The translations under genes were made by a program, and so were the position numbers. From the NCBI GenBank assembly GCA_965267245.1, contig OZ253939.1, positions 6,138,001 to 6,202,000 on the forward strand: a stretch of 64,000 bases of DNA, in the 5' to 3' direction. The notes under the pieces are model-generated. The model was not told the origin of the DNA. It was given only the letters and a program-made list of their open reading frames with translations, and did no database searches. How positions within the stretch are numbered: position 1 is the first letter of the stretch; the number at the start of each line of letters is the position of its first letter. Of this stretch, positions 38,201 through 47,260 are shown in pieces. This stretch comes from JANSWY01 sp965267245 (GTDB lineage: Bacteria; Bacteroidota; Bacteroidia; Cytophagales; Cyclobacteriaceae).

Positions 38201-38925
38201 TCTGCGAAGTTAGCGATGTATGATTCTGTGATGATAATTCTTCCCTCATCATCTATTATGGCATTATTGACAATGTTCGTGGTGCCTTCCCCAGTGTCAA
38301 AACTTTCGTCAAGTGTTCCGTCTTTGTGTAATCTTGCCAGATCATTTTTGGCCACATTGTTTATCTCAATAAAATCTCCCATGATGATGAGGGATTCGCC
38401 CTGAAAAACCAGATTGTTTAAACTACCAGAGATGACCGGATTCGTAAAAGATTCATCTTCAATCAGGTCAGCGTCATACTTGTAAATGGTTTCTCCTGAT
38501 CTTGCGATAAATATATCATCACTATGAACAGCCATGGAAGATCGCCAATTCTCAGAATCAAAGACTACTGAATCCATCGTGTTACCTTCACCATTCAATT
38601 TATAAAGTCTGTCCTCCATCAAAATAACTATAGATCCATCAGACAAGACTTCTACTGATTTGAAATTAGAAAAGTTTGTTATTTCGACCTCAAATGATTG
38701 GTCAATATTACCTTCTAAGTCAGTCAGAATAATCCCATTTACATTTGTGGTATTGTAATTTGAAATATCTCCAATGATGAGTATTTGGTCTTCACTGTAG
38801 AAGTGAATATCATGGATGTCACCACTGGCATATGGAGTAGGTAATTGGAAGGTTGGGTCTATACTTTGGCATATAGAAGTGCCAGTTGTCCATAGAAGGA
38901 CAAGCAACAAAAGTGTAAGTTTCAT
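35206..38925 (-). CDS. Giant T9SS-exported surface protein: delta-60 repeat propeller plus five cadherin-like domains
   Basis: 1239 residues from the ATG at 38925; an in-frame ATG at 38958 would put 11 residues before the signal peptide MKLTLLLLVLLW. Residues ~25-700 contain many DUF5122/delta-60 repeats with the phrase DGTLDESF or its variants, predicted to fold as a beta-propeller-like structure. Five tandem ~83-residue cadherin/Ig-like domains follow (about 712-1155), each with an acidic IDEDS start, a DPDN loop and an inter-domain PVNDAP linker. The last ~80 residues (IYPNPARTYI to VRKKIILE) form a T9SS sorting tail. Probably a surface or matrix adhesin. It stands alone on its strand. Confidence 0.88.
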   Translation of the reverse strand: MKLTLLLLVLLWTTGTSICQSIDPTFQLPTPYASGDIHDIHFYSEDQILIIGDISNYNTTNVNGIILTDLEGNIDQSFEVEITNFSNFKSVEVLSDGSIVILMEDRLYKLNGEGNTMDSVVFDSENWRSSMAVHSDDIFIARSGETIYKYDADLIEDESFTNPVISGSLNNLVFQGESLIIMGDFIEINNVAKNDLARLHKDGTLDESFDTGEGTTNIVNNAIIDDEGRIIITESYIANFADIPYMSGTVRLNADGSLDQTFGPPRFNGTLREMAFQGDKILVSAFYYDGTAPTHKVLRLTENGILDDSFIEIETKASHILANDEVIFTTTPLNRYPLKKYLADGNQIENFKPEIEQEGYYHNAAIGDDYIILSGRFHRVENLETFQLCKIGLESGELDESFSVSDEANPFYGQQYRPFPVYIQNDWIYAPLHFNVLKVDQTGTPDPSFSRLDAVSKRGYDTDDTQYANGLTFLGDSTIIVNGDLGLYALDENGIQDMSFEFENTAYTAAFTSVIKQDDHLLFGSSYGELNGQPIGSICRLNIDGTLDEEFQPETDSAYAKTFFTLLDDSFLATVNSDIGEVSSPFQLYKFNSNGQIDIDFVNNLNESSEKTGQAQELIALNDYLYLLSYNNPQTAQTNLIAIDAEGNLDDLFELPNELQLPALKSSWSETIGLEKIDDKSFLMLVNHKFNNQISFGHKLIRNISPNIEGLSEPILIDEDSSVQLSLDNFTILDPDNDAEDFTLAILDGDNYVAEEGTIYPEENYFGELTINVQVSDGLDVSDVFEFNLPVNPVNDAPIIDQINLGGPFYEDSIIHLTSNLIEVTDPDNEYPIDFEIEIIDNENYTVNGSDIILSQDYFGEIEITILVNDGELNSDPFGISLTIEPINDAPVILSQEDITIEEDNFHLFSMDDINFSDVDSEEIEYVLESGSDFTISGDTILPATNFYGEIVIPLQLSDGDANSDVFEFKINVLPVNDIPFIEEQASIEIDEDSSYKFSFNDITIIDPDNTLEDFSLTLTQGENYSIHNDTIIPAENFNGIVVIPISITDGAANSNTFDFTIEVLPINDKPAIISFHGNYETVSGGTILIDKSDFELIDPDNPQEEISLVIIASDNYQVDNNRVTFNEDIDGNISVLMFANDGQDQSDEFEILVDVKRVLSSHIPVDLLIYPNPARTYILVEGKSITHFELIDFNGKLLLEGPVNANKRIELPKLTNGTYLIRCFLQGGSIVRKKIILE
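35450..36790 (-). repeat. Five intragenic cadherin-like domain repeats
   Basis: The repeats lie in the giant surface gene, reading leftwards from about 36790 to 35450. Each unit of ~250 bp encodes an acidic Ca2+-site-like cadherin domain ending PVNDAP or PINDAP. The units differ at many positions, so they are old duplications rather than a recent expansion. Confidence 0.75.
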
Positions 38926-38992
38926 GGAAAGCCTGGTTAAAGGCCCCAAACATAGCAAATAAATCGTTAGGATTTAAGGAGTTAACAAAAGC

Positions 38993-39571
38993 TTAAAGGC
39001 TTATATCAAAAATTTTAATCACTGGGTCAAAAGTATTGTAGATATGAAAGTTGTCAATTTTGCATTTCTCCAATAAACCAATCATGTAATCATTTTTTTG
39101 ATATTCTTTGAAGGTCTCATAGTGTTCAGTAAATCTCTGATCAAACCACAAGAGCAATGAATCCTTCCGGTTTTCCGGACTTTCAAAGGCACATATAAGC
39201 AGTCGGTCCGCAATGCTTTTCATCCGGTTTATCAAATCCATAGCCATATCAGGAGTGACAACATGAAAAAATAAACTGGCGATGGCCACTTCATAATGCT
39301 TTCTTACACAAAGACTTCCATCAATCTCTTCTGCATAGAACTCACAATTAGTGATATTCTTTGATTTTGATTTACTCATGGCACGTTGTATAAGTGCCTC
39401 AGATTTGTCAAACCCAATACCATATTTGATTTTGTGTGACAATCTCATCAACTGGTCTCCACTGCCACAGCCCAATTCAATGACGTTGGCTTCTTCTGGT
39501 ACCAGATCTACTATTTGTTCGCGTAGCGGTTTTAAGTAAAGGTCAACCGTATTGGCCTTGATTCCTTTCAT
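38993..39571 (-). CDS. Class I SAM-dependent methyltransferase
   Basis: 192 residues. Motif I VIELGCGSGDQLMRL, motif II GFDKSEALIQRA and an AIASLFFHVV post-motif define the methyltransferase fold. No specific substrate signature is visible. It starts 9 nt after the end of the DUF6090 gene and is the distal gene of that pair. The end is 34 nt before the start region of the giant surface protein gene. Confidence 0.85.
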   Translation of the reverse strand: MKGIKANTVDLYLKPLREQIVDLVPEEANVIELGCGSGDQLMRLSHKIKYGIGFDKSEALIQRAMSKSKSKNITNCEFYAEEIDGSLCVRKHYEVAIASLFFHVVTPDMAMDLINRMKSIADRLLICAFESPENRKDSLLLWFDQRFTEHYETFKEYQKNDYMIGLLEKCKIDNFHIYNTFDPVIKIFDISL

Positions 39572-39580
39572 AAATCCGTC

Positions 39581-40312
39581 TTATTTTATACTATCAATCA
39601 ACTCCTCGCAGGTCTTTTTAAGATGCCTTACGGCTCCTCTGTTTTCCATAAAAACGTCCTCAGCTGTTATGATCAACGATTCTATGTCTGTCATTTCCTT
39701 TGAGAATTGCTGGGTCAACCACTTGTATTGCTTGATATTCACATCAGTATTGGCCCAAATTTTTTCCTGGACAGCCCAATAATCATTAAAATTAGGCTGT
39801 ACCATCATTATACGTAATTGTTCGTTATCCTTTTCAACATAACGGCTCCATTTTTTTACATCTCTGTAATATTTATTGATTTGTGCCCTTAAATTTTGGT
39901 CCCGCATGGAGTATAGCCGGCCAGTATTGAGCATTTCGTCATAGGTGGTTGTATTGGCTTCCACCAGAAAAAAATTGATCTGATGGATTGCTATAATATT
40001 CAGTCTGTCTTCCAGGGTTTTTTGATTGGCAATTAACTGTAACGTTGAATCACAAGCCTTTAACCGATTGGAGAATCTGGACTCTAAAAAGTCAAATCGT
40101 TTGATATCTTGTTGCAGGTCCTCTTTTAACCTGCTAATTGACGCTTCCTCAATTTTATTAAAAGTATTTTGCGTATTCCAGTTATTGATTTTAACTGCGA
40201 TTAGAATACCAGCCACCACCAGGATGATTTCTCCAATAGCATATAAACCGTAAGACTTCAACCTGTTTTCTTTAAGCAGGTTACTACGTACTTTTTTGAG
40301 TAGCCTTAGCAA
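39581..40312 (-). CDS. DUF6090-family membrane protein
   Basis: 243 residues. The N-terminal MLRLLKKVRSNLLKENRLKSYGLYAIGEIILVVAGILIAVKINNWN is the family hallmark: a basic amphipathic start followed by one transmembrane helix ending in the INNWN motif. The rest is a long helical, charged domain, likely periplasmic or cytoplasmic coiled coil. Very common and often multi-copy in Cytophagales and Flavobacteria, with no known function. Linked with the downstream methyltransferase gene by a 9-nt gap. Confidence 0.88.
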   Translation of the reverse strand: MLRLLKKVRSNLLKENRLKSYGLYAIGEIILVVAGILIAVKINNWNTQNTFNKIEEASISRLKEDLQQDIKRFDFLESRFSNRLKACDSTLQLIANQKTLEDRLNIIAIHQINFFLVEANTTTYDEMLNTGRLYSMRDQNLRAQINKYYRDVKKWSRYVEKDNEQLRIMMVQPNFNDYWAVQEKIWANTDVNIKQYKWLTQQFSKEMTDIESLIITAEDVFMENRGAVRHLKKTCEELIDSIK

Positions 40313-40563
40313 TTTCAGTTGACTTTAATGGCCAAAAATAGTCTAAATATTGTTTCTAAATCAAATTCCTCCTATTTGAAATCATGTTTATCTCTATTTA
40401 GTTTAATTCTTAATACCGATGAAATGATTTGGGCATCCGGTTGATTCCAGCTCCTGACTGTGTCAATTTACTGCAAATATTAAATGATTATGAATAGGTG
40501 AAGTGCATTGCACAAACTCAATTTGATTCTTTATTTTACACCTAAATGGCAACATAATCTTAA

Positions 40564-41616
40564 ATGTATCAATCAAGAATTTTACAGACCGCCTCATGGA
40601 TGATCGTTATTGCACTAACGGTCCTGGCCCTCACACATTATAAAGGATTACTCCAACCCCTTTTGGTGGCATTCATCATATGGTACTTACTTAGAGTTTT
40701 GCGTCAGTTTTTCATGAATTTTAAATGGATTAAATGGAGGTTACCTGATTGGTATTATTCTATCCTGGCATTTTTGGTTGTGATACTTCTACTCATAGCA
40801 GTCTCGGAATTGTTGGTGGCCAATATTCAAACTATCAATGTGAAATTACCGGCTTATGAAGCGAGATGGAGAACCATTTTCGAGGAAAAAGTGGATCTTT
40901 CTCTAATAGATCAATACGGACCACAATTTCGAGAGCAGTTGATGTCTTTTGATTATGATAAGATCATAAGTGGAATTCTTTCATCTGCATCATTGCTTCT
41001 TGGAAATATTGTATTGATCATCATATACATAGCCTTCTTACTCATTGAAGAACACATTTTTGCCAGAAAAATGAGTCAAATTTATAGGAGCAAGGAGAAG
41101 CAACAAGCATTCTCTGATGCACTTAACAGGATCAATCAAAGTTTAAAACACTATGTCAACCTAAAAACGCAGATTAGCTTTCTAACAGGTCTTCTAAGCT
41201 ACTTCATCATGCTGGCTTTTGGGTTAGACTTCCCTTTTTTATGGGCGTTCCTCATCTTCATGTTCAACTTTATTCCCTATGTAGGCTCAATGGTTGCTAC
41301 ATTGTTGCCCACCTTTTTTGCATTGGTCCAGTTTGGCTCTTTTGCTCAGATGGGATTTGTATTCCTGTCCATTGAAGCTGTTCAGGTTTTTGTCGGTAGC
41401 TTCCTTGAGCCTCGTGTTATGGGTAAAGGACTTAATTTAAGCCCATTGGTGGTCATAATTTCTCTTACTTTTTGGGGCTCCATATGGGGTGTCCTTGGAA
41501 TGATGCTCTCAGTGCCAATAACTTCAATGATCGTTATCATTTTAGGGAATTTTGAAGGCTCGAAGCAGGTGGCAAGTTTTCTTTCCAGTGATGGTAAGTT
41601 GATTGAACCAGATTAA
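40564..41616 (+). CDS. AI-2E family transporter (PerM-like)
   Basis: 350 residues with the PerM/AI-2E architecture: two N-terminal helix pairs (about 10-45 and 60-85), a soluble helical stretch, then five or six helices. These include the conserved WAFLIFMFNFIPYVGSMVATLLP and the QVFVGSFLEPRVMGKGLNLSPLVVIISLTFWG block that defines the family. Such proteins have been linked to autoinducer-2, sodium/proton exchange and general export; the substrate here is not known. Monocistronic, 98 nt before PadR module B. Confidence 0.88.
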   Translation: MYQSRILQTASWMIVIALTVLALTHYKGLLQPLLVAFIIWYLLRVLRQFFMNFKWIKWRLPDWYYSILAFLVVILLLIAVSELLVANIQTINVKLPAYEARWRTIFEEKVDLSLIDQYGPQFREQLMSFDYDKIISGILSSASLLLGNIVLIIIYIAFLLIEEHIFARKMSQIYRSKEKQQAFSDALNRINQSLKHYVNLKTQISFLTGLLSYFIMLAFGLDFPFLWAFLIFMFNFIPYVGSMVATLLPTFFALVQFGSFAQMGFVFLSIEAVQVFVGSFLEPRVMGKGLNLSPLVVIISLTFWGSIWGVLGMMLSVPITSMIVIILGNFEGSKQVASFLSSDGKLIEPD

Positions 41617-41657
41617 CCATACAATAATAGTGTCGTCAAAAGTTTTGGAATTATAAC

Positions 41658-41708
41658 TTGTACAAATAAACAACTAATACTAACTTGTGCTTTTGTACAA
41701 CAAATAAA
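41658..41708. promoter_or_regulatory. Repeated TTGTACAA sites upstream of PadR gene B (probable operators)
   Basis: TTGTACAAATAAA at 41658-41670 and TTGTACAACAAATAAA at 41693-41708 start 35 bp apart and end 6 bp before the PadR start. The second site contains TTTTGTACAACAAAT (41691-41705), which differs at one position from the core TTTTGTAAAACAAAT found twice exactly and once with one change before PadR gene D. Confidence 0.6.
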
Positions 41709-41714
41709 ATATCC

Positions 41715-42050
41715 ATGAAAGGAGAACACCTTGGAGAATTGGAGGAATTAGTATTGCTTACAGTGGGAGCACTTGGGAATAATGCTTATGCGGTAGTAAT
41801 CTTAGAGGAGATCAAGGAACAGACAAATAGAAAGCTGGATGTCACGGCGGTTCATTCCGTGTTGAGAAGGCTTGATAAGAAAGGATTTGTTAAATCAGAA
41901 ATGGGTGGAGCTTCCAATGAAAGGGGAGGTAGAAGAAAAAGGTTTTTCTCTCTTACAATAACTGGGAGGAGGATCCTGGATGAAACAATGGACCTTCGTT
42001 ACTCCCTTTACCAGAAATTACCAAAACTCACTTTCTCAGGATTATCATGA
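41715..42050 (+). CDS. PadR-family transcriptional regulator (module B)
   Basis: 111 residues from ATG at 41715. A TTG at 41685 in the same frame would translate the operator-like repeat, so the ATG is preferred. MKGEHLGELEELVLLTV and the wing segment NERGGRRKRFFSLTITG match the module A and D PadR proteins. The stop overlaps the permease start by 4 nt. Expected to be a dimeric repressor of its own operon. Confidence 0.9.
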   Translation: MKGEHLGELEELVLLTVGALGNNAYAVVILEEIKEQTNRKLDVTAVHSVLRRLDKKGFVKSEMGGASNERGGRRKRFFSLTITGRRILDETMDLRYSLYQKLPKLTFSGLS

Positions 42051-44731
42051 GCAATCAACCACCAAAATACGCCGATCGATTTCTGGAATGGTTTTGTGAT
42101 CCCCTTTTAGTAGAAGACCTTCAGGGAGATTTATATGAAATCTATTTTCAGAAATTGGATCAGGGAAAAAGAAGGGCGGACTTGATGTTTTGGTGGCTGG
42201 TCATTCGATCATTTCGTCCTTCAGCATTCAAAAGCAGTCAAAAACTCAAAATAAAAGGATTTATGATTACACGAAACAATTTTAAAATTGCGTGGCGGCT
42301 TCTGCTGCGTGATAAAGCAAACAGCAGTATAAACCTGCTGGGTCTTACCATTGGGATTACCTGTTTTCTACTACTCGGACTTTACGTGAAACAAGAATTA
42401 AGTTATGATCAGTTTCATGCAAAAAAGGATCGTATTTACAGGATGTGGCTAAAGGAGGACTATGGAGATGGCAGGGTATTCTTTAATTCTAATACGCCAC
42501 TCAGGTTTGAACAAATGATGGAAGACAATTTTCCTGAAGTTGAAAAAGCTATACAGTACATTGAGAGAAGTGATCTGATCGGAAGAGGAGAGAAACGTAT
42601 TGAGGAGAAGACCGTGGTAATCAGCCCGGATTTTTTCGAGGTATTTGATTTCAAGATCATTAAAGGAAACCGGCAACAACCTTTTTCATCTAAGAATAGC
42701 GTGATCCTTTCTGCTTCTTATGCTGAGAAATACTTCGGAAGAAGTGACCCAATTGGTCAAATGCTGCCCATTCAATTATTGGAAGACACCCAGGATTTTA
42801 TGGTATCCGCTGTAATGGAAGACATACCAAAGGAATCGGGAATTCAATTTGGAATTGCTGTTTCCACTGAATGGGGTAGAGATTTATACGGTGAAAGGGG
42901 ATACAACGCCTGGTTTAATATCATTCCGGAGACCTATATTCTTTTAAAGGAGGGTCAAAATATAGCCTCCGTAAATGAGAAAACGCAGGATGTCATCCTG
43001 AGCCAGCTTGGTGACCAGGGTTATGGCGGTGAACCAATAAAAAGAGACCAGTATAACCTGGGATTTCAGCCTTTGACTGATATTCACATGAATCCGGATA
43101 TTCCATTGGGTTATATGCCTGTGGGCAATCCACAATATGTCATGATCCTGGGAGTCATTGGTTTATTAGTGATCATCATTGCTTGTATCAATTATGCAAC
43201 ACTTACAGTTGGTCAATCCCTGAGAAGAGCCAAAGAGGTTGGTATTCGTAAGGTTTTGGGTGCTTTTGGAAGCCAGCTCACCTCACAATATATGATTGAG
43301 GGTATATTGGTAACGCTGATTGCTATGGCGTTCGGAGTGGTACTTTCCATTCTACTGGTTCCTGCATTTAACAATCTCACAGGAACGGATTTAGTCATTG
43401 ATTTTCAATGGTGGCACTTATTGATTTATCTGGGGTTAGCCATATTGATTGGCATGATTTCCAGTTTCTATCCGGCAGTTGTTCATGCAAGGTTTAAGGC
43501 AGCCGACATTTTGAAAGGGGGAAGTCAAAGTGTTGGCAAAGGAAGAGCCAGGAATATAATGGTGATATTTCAGTTTGTAATCACAGTATTCCTGATCAGT
43601 ACCGCTTTGCTTATCAGAAAACAGGTCAACTACCTACAAAACAAGGACATTGGTATCAACTATGATGCTGTCGTTTCAGTTAGGCTACATACTGATCCTT
43701 CAGCTCAGAGATTAAGTGAGAGACTCAATTCCGCCTTTGAACATGGTGAGTTACTGAAGCAGAAATTATCAAAACATCCCGAAATTTCCACTATTGGCAT
43801 GGGAAGTCATGTTTTTGGTACCAATGGATGGGCTCATTTGGCATTCAATGATAATAACGACAAGTTCAAATGGTTCCGGCTCCTGATTGTTGATCCCGAG
43901 TATTTTGAAGTATTTGATATTGATGCAGTAGAGGGAAGACTGTTTGAGAGAGGAAATACGTTAGACGAAAGCCAGGGTGTTTTACTGAACCAGGCAGCAG
44001 TAGAACTTATGGAACTGGAAGACCCGGTTGGAAAACAATTACCTAGCGATGAATTTGGAGACCATCAAATTGTAGGAGTGGTAGAGACTTTTCATTTCTC
44101 ATCTTTACACAATACAATCGAGCCTCTTGTAATTGTTCAAAACCCCGGACCTATTCTGAGTGCAGTAACTGATGCAGATATTATTGACTCCTGGATACCA
44201 AAACTGGTCTTTGAGTACAATGGGGCAAATTTACATGAAGCGACCAAAATCTTGCAGGAGGATTGGGAAGCTACATTCCCTAATATTGGTTGGAACTTTG
44301 AGTTTGTTGATGAACGTATTCGAGGGCAGTATGAAAATGAAGCCAGAATGAATAAGTTGATTACAGTGGCTACCGTGTTGTCCATAGTGATTGCTACGCT
44401 CGGTTTACTAGGACTTATCTTGATTGTCGTCAATAGCAAAGTCAAAGAGATTGGGATTCGAAAAGTACTGGGAGCTTCTACTTCTTCTTTATTCAAGTTA
44501 TTGGCGAAAGCATTTTCTATTCAAATCTTAATTGCCATTATTCTTTCAGTTCCATTGACACTATGGCTAATAGACAAGTGGTTGGACAATTTTGCCTACC
44601 GGACTTCTATTGACCCCTGGGTTTTCATTCTCAGCGGTTTGTTATCAATTGGAATTGCTGGAATTGTAATTGTATTCCATACAGCAAGGGCCTCAAAAGT
44701 GAATCCTGTAGAAGCCTTGAGAGATGAATAG
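42047..44731 (+). CDS. FtsX/MacB-like ABC transporter permease with N-terminal prefix domain (module B)
   Basis: 894 residues. Prefix domain at residues ~5-70 with DPLLVEDLQGDLYEIYF, the same GDL-E core as module A. First helix at SINLLGLTIGITCFLLLGL, then a MacB-type periplasmic domain, and a first FtsX block with RRAKEVGIRKVLGAFG. A second periplasmic domain and final FtsX block (VKEIGIRKVLGAS) end SKVNPVEALRDE. No ATPase or outer-membrane channel gene is adjacent. Translationally coupled to its PadR. Transport or signalling role in the envelope inferred; substrate unknown. Confidence 0.9.
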   Translation: MSNQPPKYADRFLEWFCDPLLVEDLQGDLYEIYFQKLDQGKRRADLMFWWLVIRSFRPSAFKSSQKLKIKGFMITRNNFKIAWRLLLRDKANSSINLLGLTIGITCFLLLGLYVKQELSYDQFHAKKDRIYRMWLKEDYGDGRVFFNSNTPLRFEQMMEDNFPEVEKAIQYIERSDLIGRGEKRIEEKTVVISPDFFEVFDFKIIKGNRQQPFSSKNSVILSASYAEKYFGRSDPIGQMLPIQLLEDTQDFMVSAVMEDIPKESGIQFGIAVSTEWGRDLYGERGYNAWFNIIPETYILLKEGQNIASVNEKTQDVILSQLGDQGYGGEPIKRDQYNLGFQPLTDIHMNPDIPLGYMPVGNPQYVMILGVIGLLVIIIACINYATLTVGQSLRRAKEVGIRKVLGAFGSQLTSQYMIEGILVTLIAMAFGVVLSILLVPAFNNLTGTDLVIDFQWWHLLIYLGLAILIGMISSFYPAVVHARFKAADILKGGSQSVGKGRARNIMVIFQFVITVFLISTALLIRKQVNYLQNKDIGINYDAVVSVRLHTDPSAQRLSERLNSAFEHGELLKQKLSKHPEISTIGMGSHVFGTNGWAHLAFNDNNDKFKWFRLLIVDPEYFEVFDIDAVEGRLFERGNTLDESQGVLLNQAAVELMELEDPVGKQLPSDEFGDHQIVGVVETFHFSSLHNTIEPLVIVQNPGPILSAVTDADIIDSWIPKLVFEYNGANLHEATKILQEDWEATFPNIGWNFEFVDERIRGQYENEARMNKLITVATVLSIVIATLGLLGLILIVVNSKVKEIGIRKVLGASTSSLFKLLAKAFSIQILIAIILSVPLTLWLIDKWLDNFAYRTSIDPWVFILSGLLSIGIAGIVIVFHTARASKVNPVEALRDE

Positions 44732-44770
44732 TTTGATATAGTTAAGCTGAAAGGATTCTGAAGTGGTCTA

Positions 44771-45793
44771 TTATTCAATATTGAAATGACGGATCACTTT
44801 GCTTTTATTTACTTTAACTACAAGTCCCTCCTTGCCAAATAAAAACAAATATTTGTCATTCAAGATAGCATCATGCAAGTGTGGCCAGCTGGTTTTCATG
44901 AGTTCCCAATGGATTCCCCCATTCTTCGTGAAGTAGATCACAGCTTTTTCATTGCCTTTATCCAAAGCTCCACCAAACACAAATCCCAGGTCATCATTTA
45001 GGAACACGATCTTTCGTAACATTACCCTACTGAATCCAGAGGGAGGTAAAATGAGCGTATCAGATTCAACATTATAAATTGAATGAATGAGCATGCTTTC
45101 CTGAGCAGATGTCTTCACACGCCAGCTGTCCGCACTGTTTTTATAATACTCATCATGTAGTGGGATACCATTTTGTGCGGCAAAGAATACATACTTTGAA
45201 ATTACGTTTTGGTGCTGGTCTATTGGGATCTTTACCCATTTTTTTCCACCATCATGCGTCTGGAATAACAATCGCTGATAAGATTCACGAAAACCTTTCG
45301 ATGGATTGAATTGGAAACCCGCCACAAAACCCTCCTTTTCATTTCCAAAAAACATGTGATAATAGGCAATGAAGAGACCATCTGGTTTTTGGTTTTTTGT
45401 CTCGTCATTTCGATATCGCTCTTTGATCCTTCCCGCTATTCTTGGGCTTATATCTTTCCATGTTTTGCCACCGTCTATGGTTTTATAGACATTCCCATAG
45501 TCTCCACAAACGTATCCTATTTTGTTGGTTACAAATTGAATTGCTTCAAAGTATTCTGATTCTAGCTGGGCTACATTTTTCCATGAATTACCCAAATTTT
45601 TGCTGTGATAGACCTTGCCACCACCATAATCAACAGCATAGAGCTGACCATCAATTTCAAATGCTTTGTGAAAGGGGAGGGGACTGGATTTGTTTGGTTG
45701 AACTTCTCCGTATTCTTCCAAAATACTTGTGCCTTGTCCAAAACTGGCAAAAAATAAGCATACCAGTGCTAATGAAAGCATTGACTTTTTCAT
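44771..45793 (-). CDS. Secreted Ycf48-like/BNR beta-propeller protein
   Basis: 340 residues. Signal peptide ends FASFGQ (about residue 20). Several BNR/Ycf48-type blades are visible, with the asp-box-like phrases KTIDGGKTWKDIS, FQTHDGGKKWVKI and YFTKNGGIHWELM, and NKIGYVCGDYGNVY. Ycf48-like propellers assist protein assembly in photosystem II. In Bacteroidota they are widespread secreted proteins of unknown partner. There is no T9SS tail or lipobox. Convergent with permease B. Confidence 0.82.
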   Translation of the reverse strand: MKKSMLSLALVCLFFASFGQGTSILEEYGEVQPNKSSPLPFHKAFEIDGQLYAVDYGGGKVYHSKNLGNSWKNVAQLESEYFEAIQFVTNKIGYVCGDYGNVYKTIDGGKTWKDISPRIAGRIKERYRNDETKNQKPDGLFIAYYHMFFGNEKEGFVAGFQFNPSKGFRESYQRLLFQTHDGGKKWVKIPIDQHQNVISKYVFFAAQNGIPLHDEYYKNSADSWRVKTSAQESMLIHSIYNVESDTLILPPSGFSRVMLRKIVFLNDDLGFVFGGALDKGNEKAVIYFTKNGGIHWELMKTSWPHLHDAILNDKYLFLFGKEGLVVKVNKSKVIRHFNIE

Positions 45794-45873
45794 AGTGAGT
45801 TCCGCACGAAGCGTGGTGGTTTATAGTGGTCAAAGTTAACTACTGACAGGTTGCTATGAAATACTTTGAACAA

Positions 45874-46572
45874 TTAGTAATCCAATACCTGAACATATTG
45901 AACATGATCTTTGGAGTAAACTAGTTTAATGAAGATGGACTTTAAGTAAAATTCCAACTCCAAATCCTCAATGGAAAGTAGCATTTCCTTGTCTGATTGA
46001 ATGAATTTTCTCGCCTTTTCGGCATATTCGTCTGGGAAAACTTCAAGTTTTGGATCGCTTAGCAGCATTTTGTAAAATCCGGTCTGATACTCAACTGAAC
46101 TGCTCTTGATTTCATCGAATGACGCTTGAAAATAATATTTAGCCATCTCCTCTTTGGATTCGAAATGAAATAAAATATGGACCCAGTCTCCACCATCATG
46201 ATCCTCATAAAATGCAGGAACAATATCTTTCTTAAGTTTGATCCAGTCAGAGTATTCCGAGTAATCTATTGGCCCTGCAGGATTATCGTCAATAGTATAT
46301 TGCGCGAACCCAAACTCAAATTGCACATAGACTTTTTTGGTTTTGGGTTGGATTTCAAATTTTCTGCCATCAAGATCCTCATAGTCCACTCGATATATTT
46401 TGATAGTATCTGGTTCCCTTTCCTGTGTTACATCAAACCAACTTGAATTGACTGAAGGAAATATTATCATGAAATTGGTCTGGGTATGGGTCAACTGTGC
46501 CAATGAAACACTTGCACATTGTAAGCCTAAAATCAAGAACCCAATTTTCTTAAACTGAATGATTGATTCCAT
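45874..46572 (-). CDS. Secreted protein of unknown function
   Basis: 232 residues. A hydrophobic segment at about 12-26 (GFLILGLQCASVSLAQ) suggests a signal peptide; the LQCAS could alternatively be a lipobox-like Cys. The mature part is strand- and helix-mixed with YRVDYEDLDGRKFEI and HDGGDWVHILFHF. No domain was recognised. The start is 2 nt from the stop of the upstream HAD gene on the same strand, so they are co-transcribed. Confidence 0.6.
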   Translation of the reverse strand: MESIIQFKKIGFLILGLQCASVSLAQLTHTQTNFMIIFPSVNSSWFDVTQEREPDTIKIYRVDYEDLDGRKFEIQPKTKKVYVQFEFGFAQYTIDDNPAGPIDYSEYSDWIKLKKDIVPAFYEDHDGGDWVHILFHFESKEEMAKYYFQASFDEIKSSSVEYQTGFYKMLLSDPKLEVFPDEYAEKARKFIQSDKEMLLSIEDLELEFYLKSIFIKLVYSKDHVQYVQVLDY

Positions 46573-46574
46573 TC

Positions 46575-47195
46575 CTAAAGATACTCTGATAAATCGTGAA
46601 AAGTGGTTATTCTATTCATGTCATTGATATTTGGATTAAAGTTCATTTTATCGAATAAAACTGCATCTATCCCTAGTTCCTTGGCGGCCATGATTTCAGA
46701 ATTTGGGTCATCCCCAACAACCAGCATTTCTGAAATATCAAAACTATGCCTGTCCATGATGTCTACCATTGAATCTTTTTTCGTCAATTCACCAAGCATC
46801 GGGTCTACTACATGAATTTCTTCAAAATCTCCCCTGATACCCAATTGATCAACTTTGCTTTGTTGCATAATTGTAAACCCGGTTGTTATTAGAAATTTTG
46901 GTAACGCAATAGTTTGTGCAATTTCATAATCTTCAAAGGGCCTCATTGTGGAGGTAATTCGTGTTTCACTTAGTAGGGAAAGACCCTCCTGAAGCAATTT
47001 GTCTGAGAACTGAAACATAGCGGCAACTTTCTGAAAAGGCTTTCTCATCAACTCTAGTTTAATGGAATCCAGTTTCTGGTAATGTTCGTCATGCTTGCCG
47101 ATTAAGTTGAGAATAGGGTCAAACACCTCATCTCCAATAGAATTTACAGGATATATCGTGTTGTCCAGGTCCAGAATAAGTGCCTTTTTCTTCAT
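46575..47195 (-). CDS. HAD-superfamily hydrolase (phosphatase-like)
   Basis: 206 residues. Motif I LILDLDNTIYP (nucleophile Asp9, general acid Asp11), motif II LITTGF, motif III Lys in the helix region and motif IV VVGDDPNSEIMAAKELG identify a HAD phosphatase of the DLDNT type. Cap region of the alpha type lies between motifs I and II. Substrate likely a small phosphorylated metabolite. Followed after 2 nt by a secreted protein gene of unknown function. Confidence 0.87.
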   Translation of the reverse strand: MKKKALILDLDNTIYPVNSIGDEVFDPILNLIGKHDEHYQKLDSIKLELMRKPFQKVAAMFQFSDKLLQEGLSLLSETRITSTMRPFEDYEIAQTIALPKFLITTGFTIMQQSKVDQLGIRGDFEEIHVVDPMLGELTKKDSMVDIMDRHSFDISEMLVVGDDPNSEIMAAKELGIDAVLFDKMNFNPNINDMNRITTFHDLSEYL

Positions 47196-47260
47196 TTCAC
47201 AAATTTTATCATCACCAATACAATAAACGAAAAAGAGTCGAAAAGTTGTCTGAAAATTGG

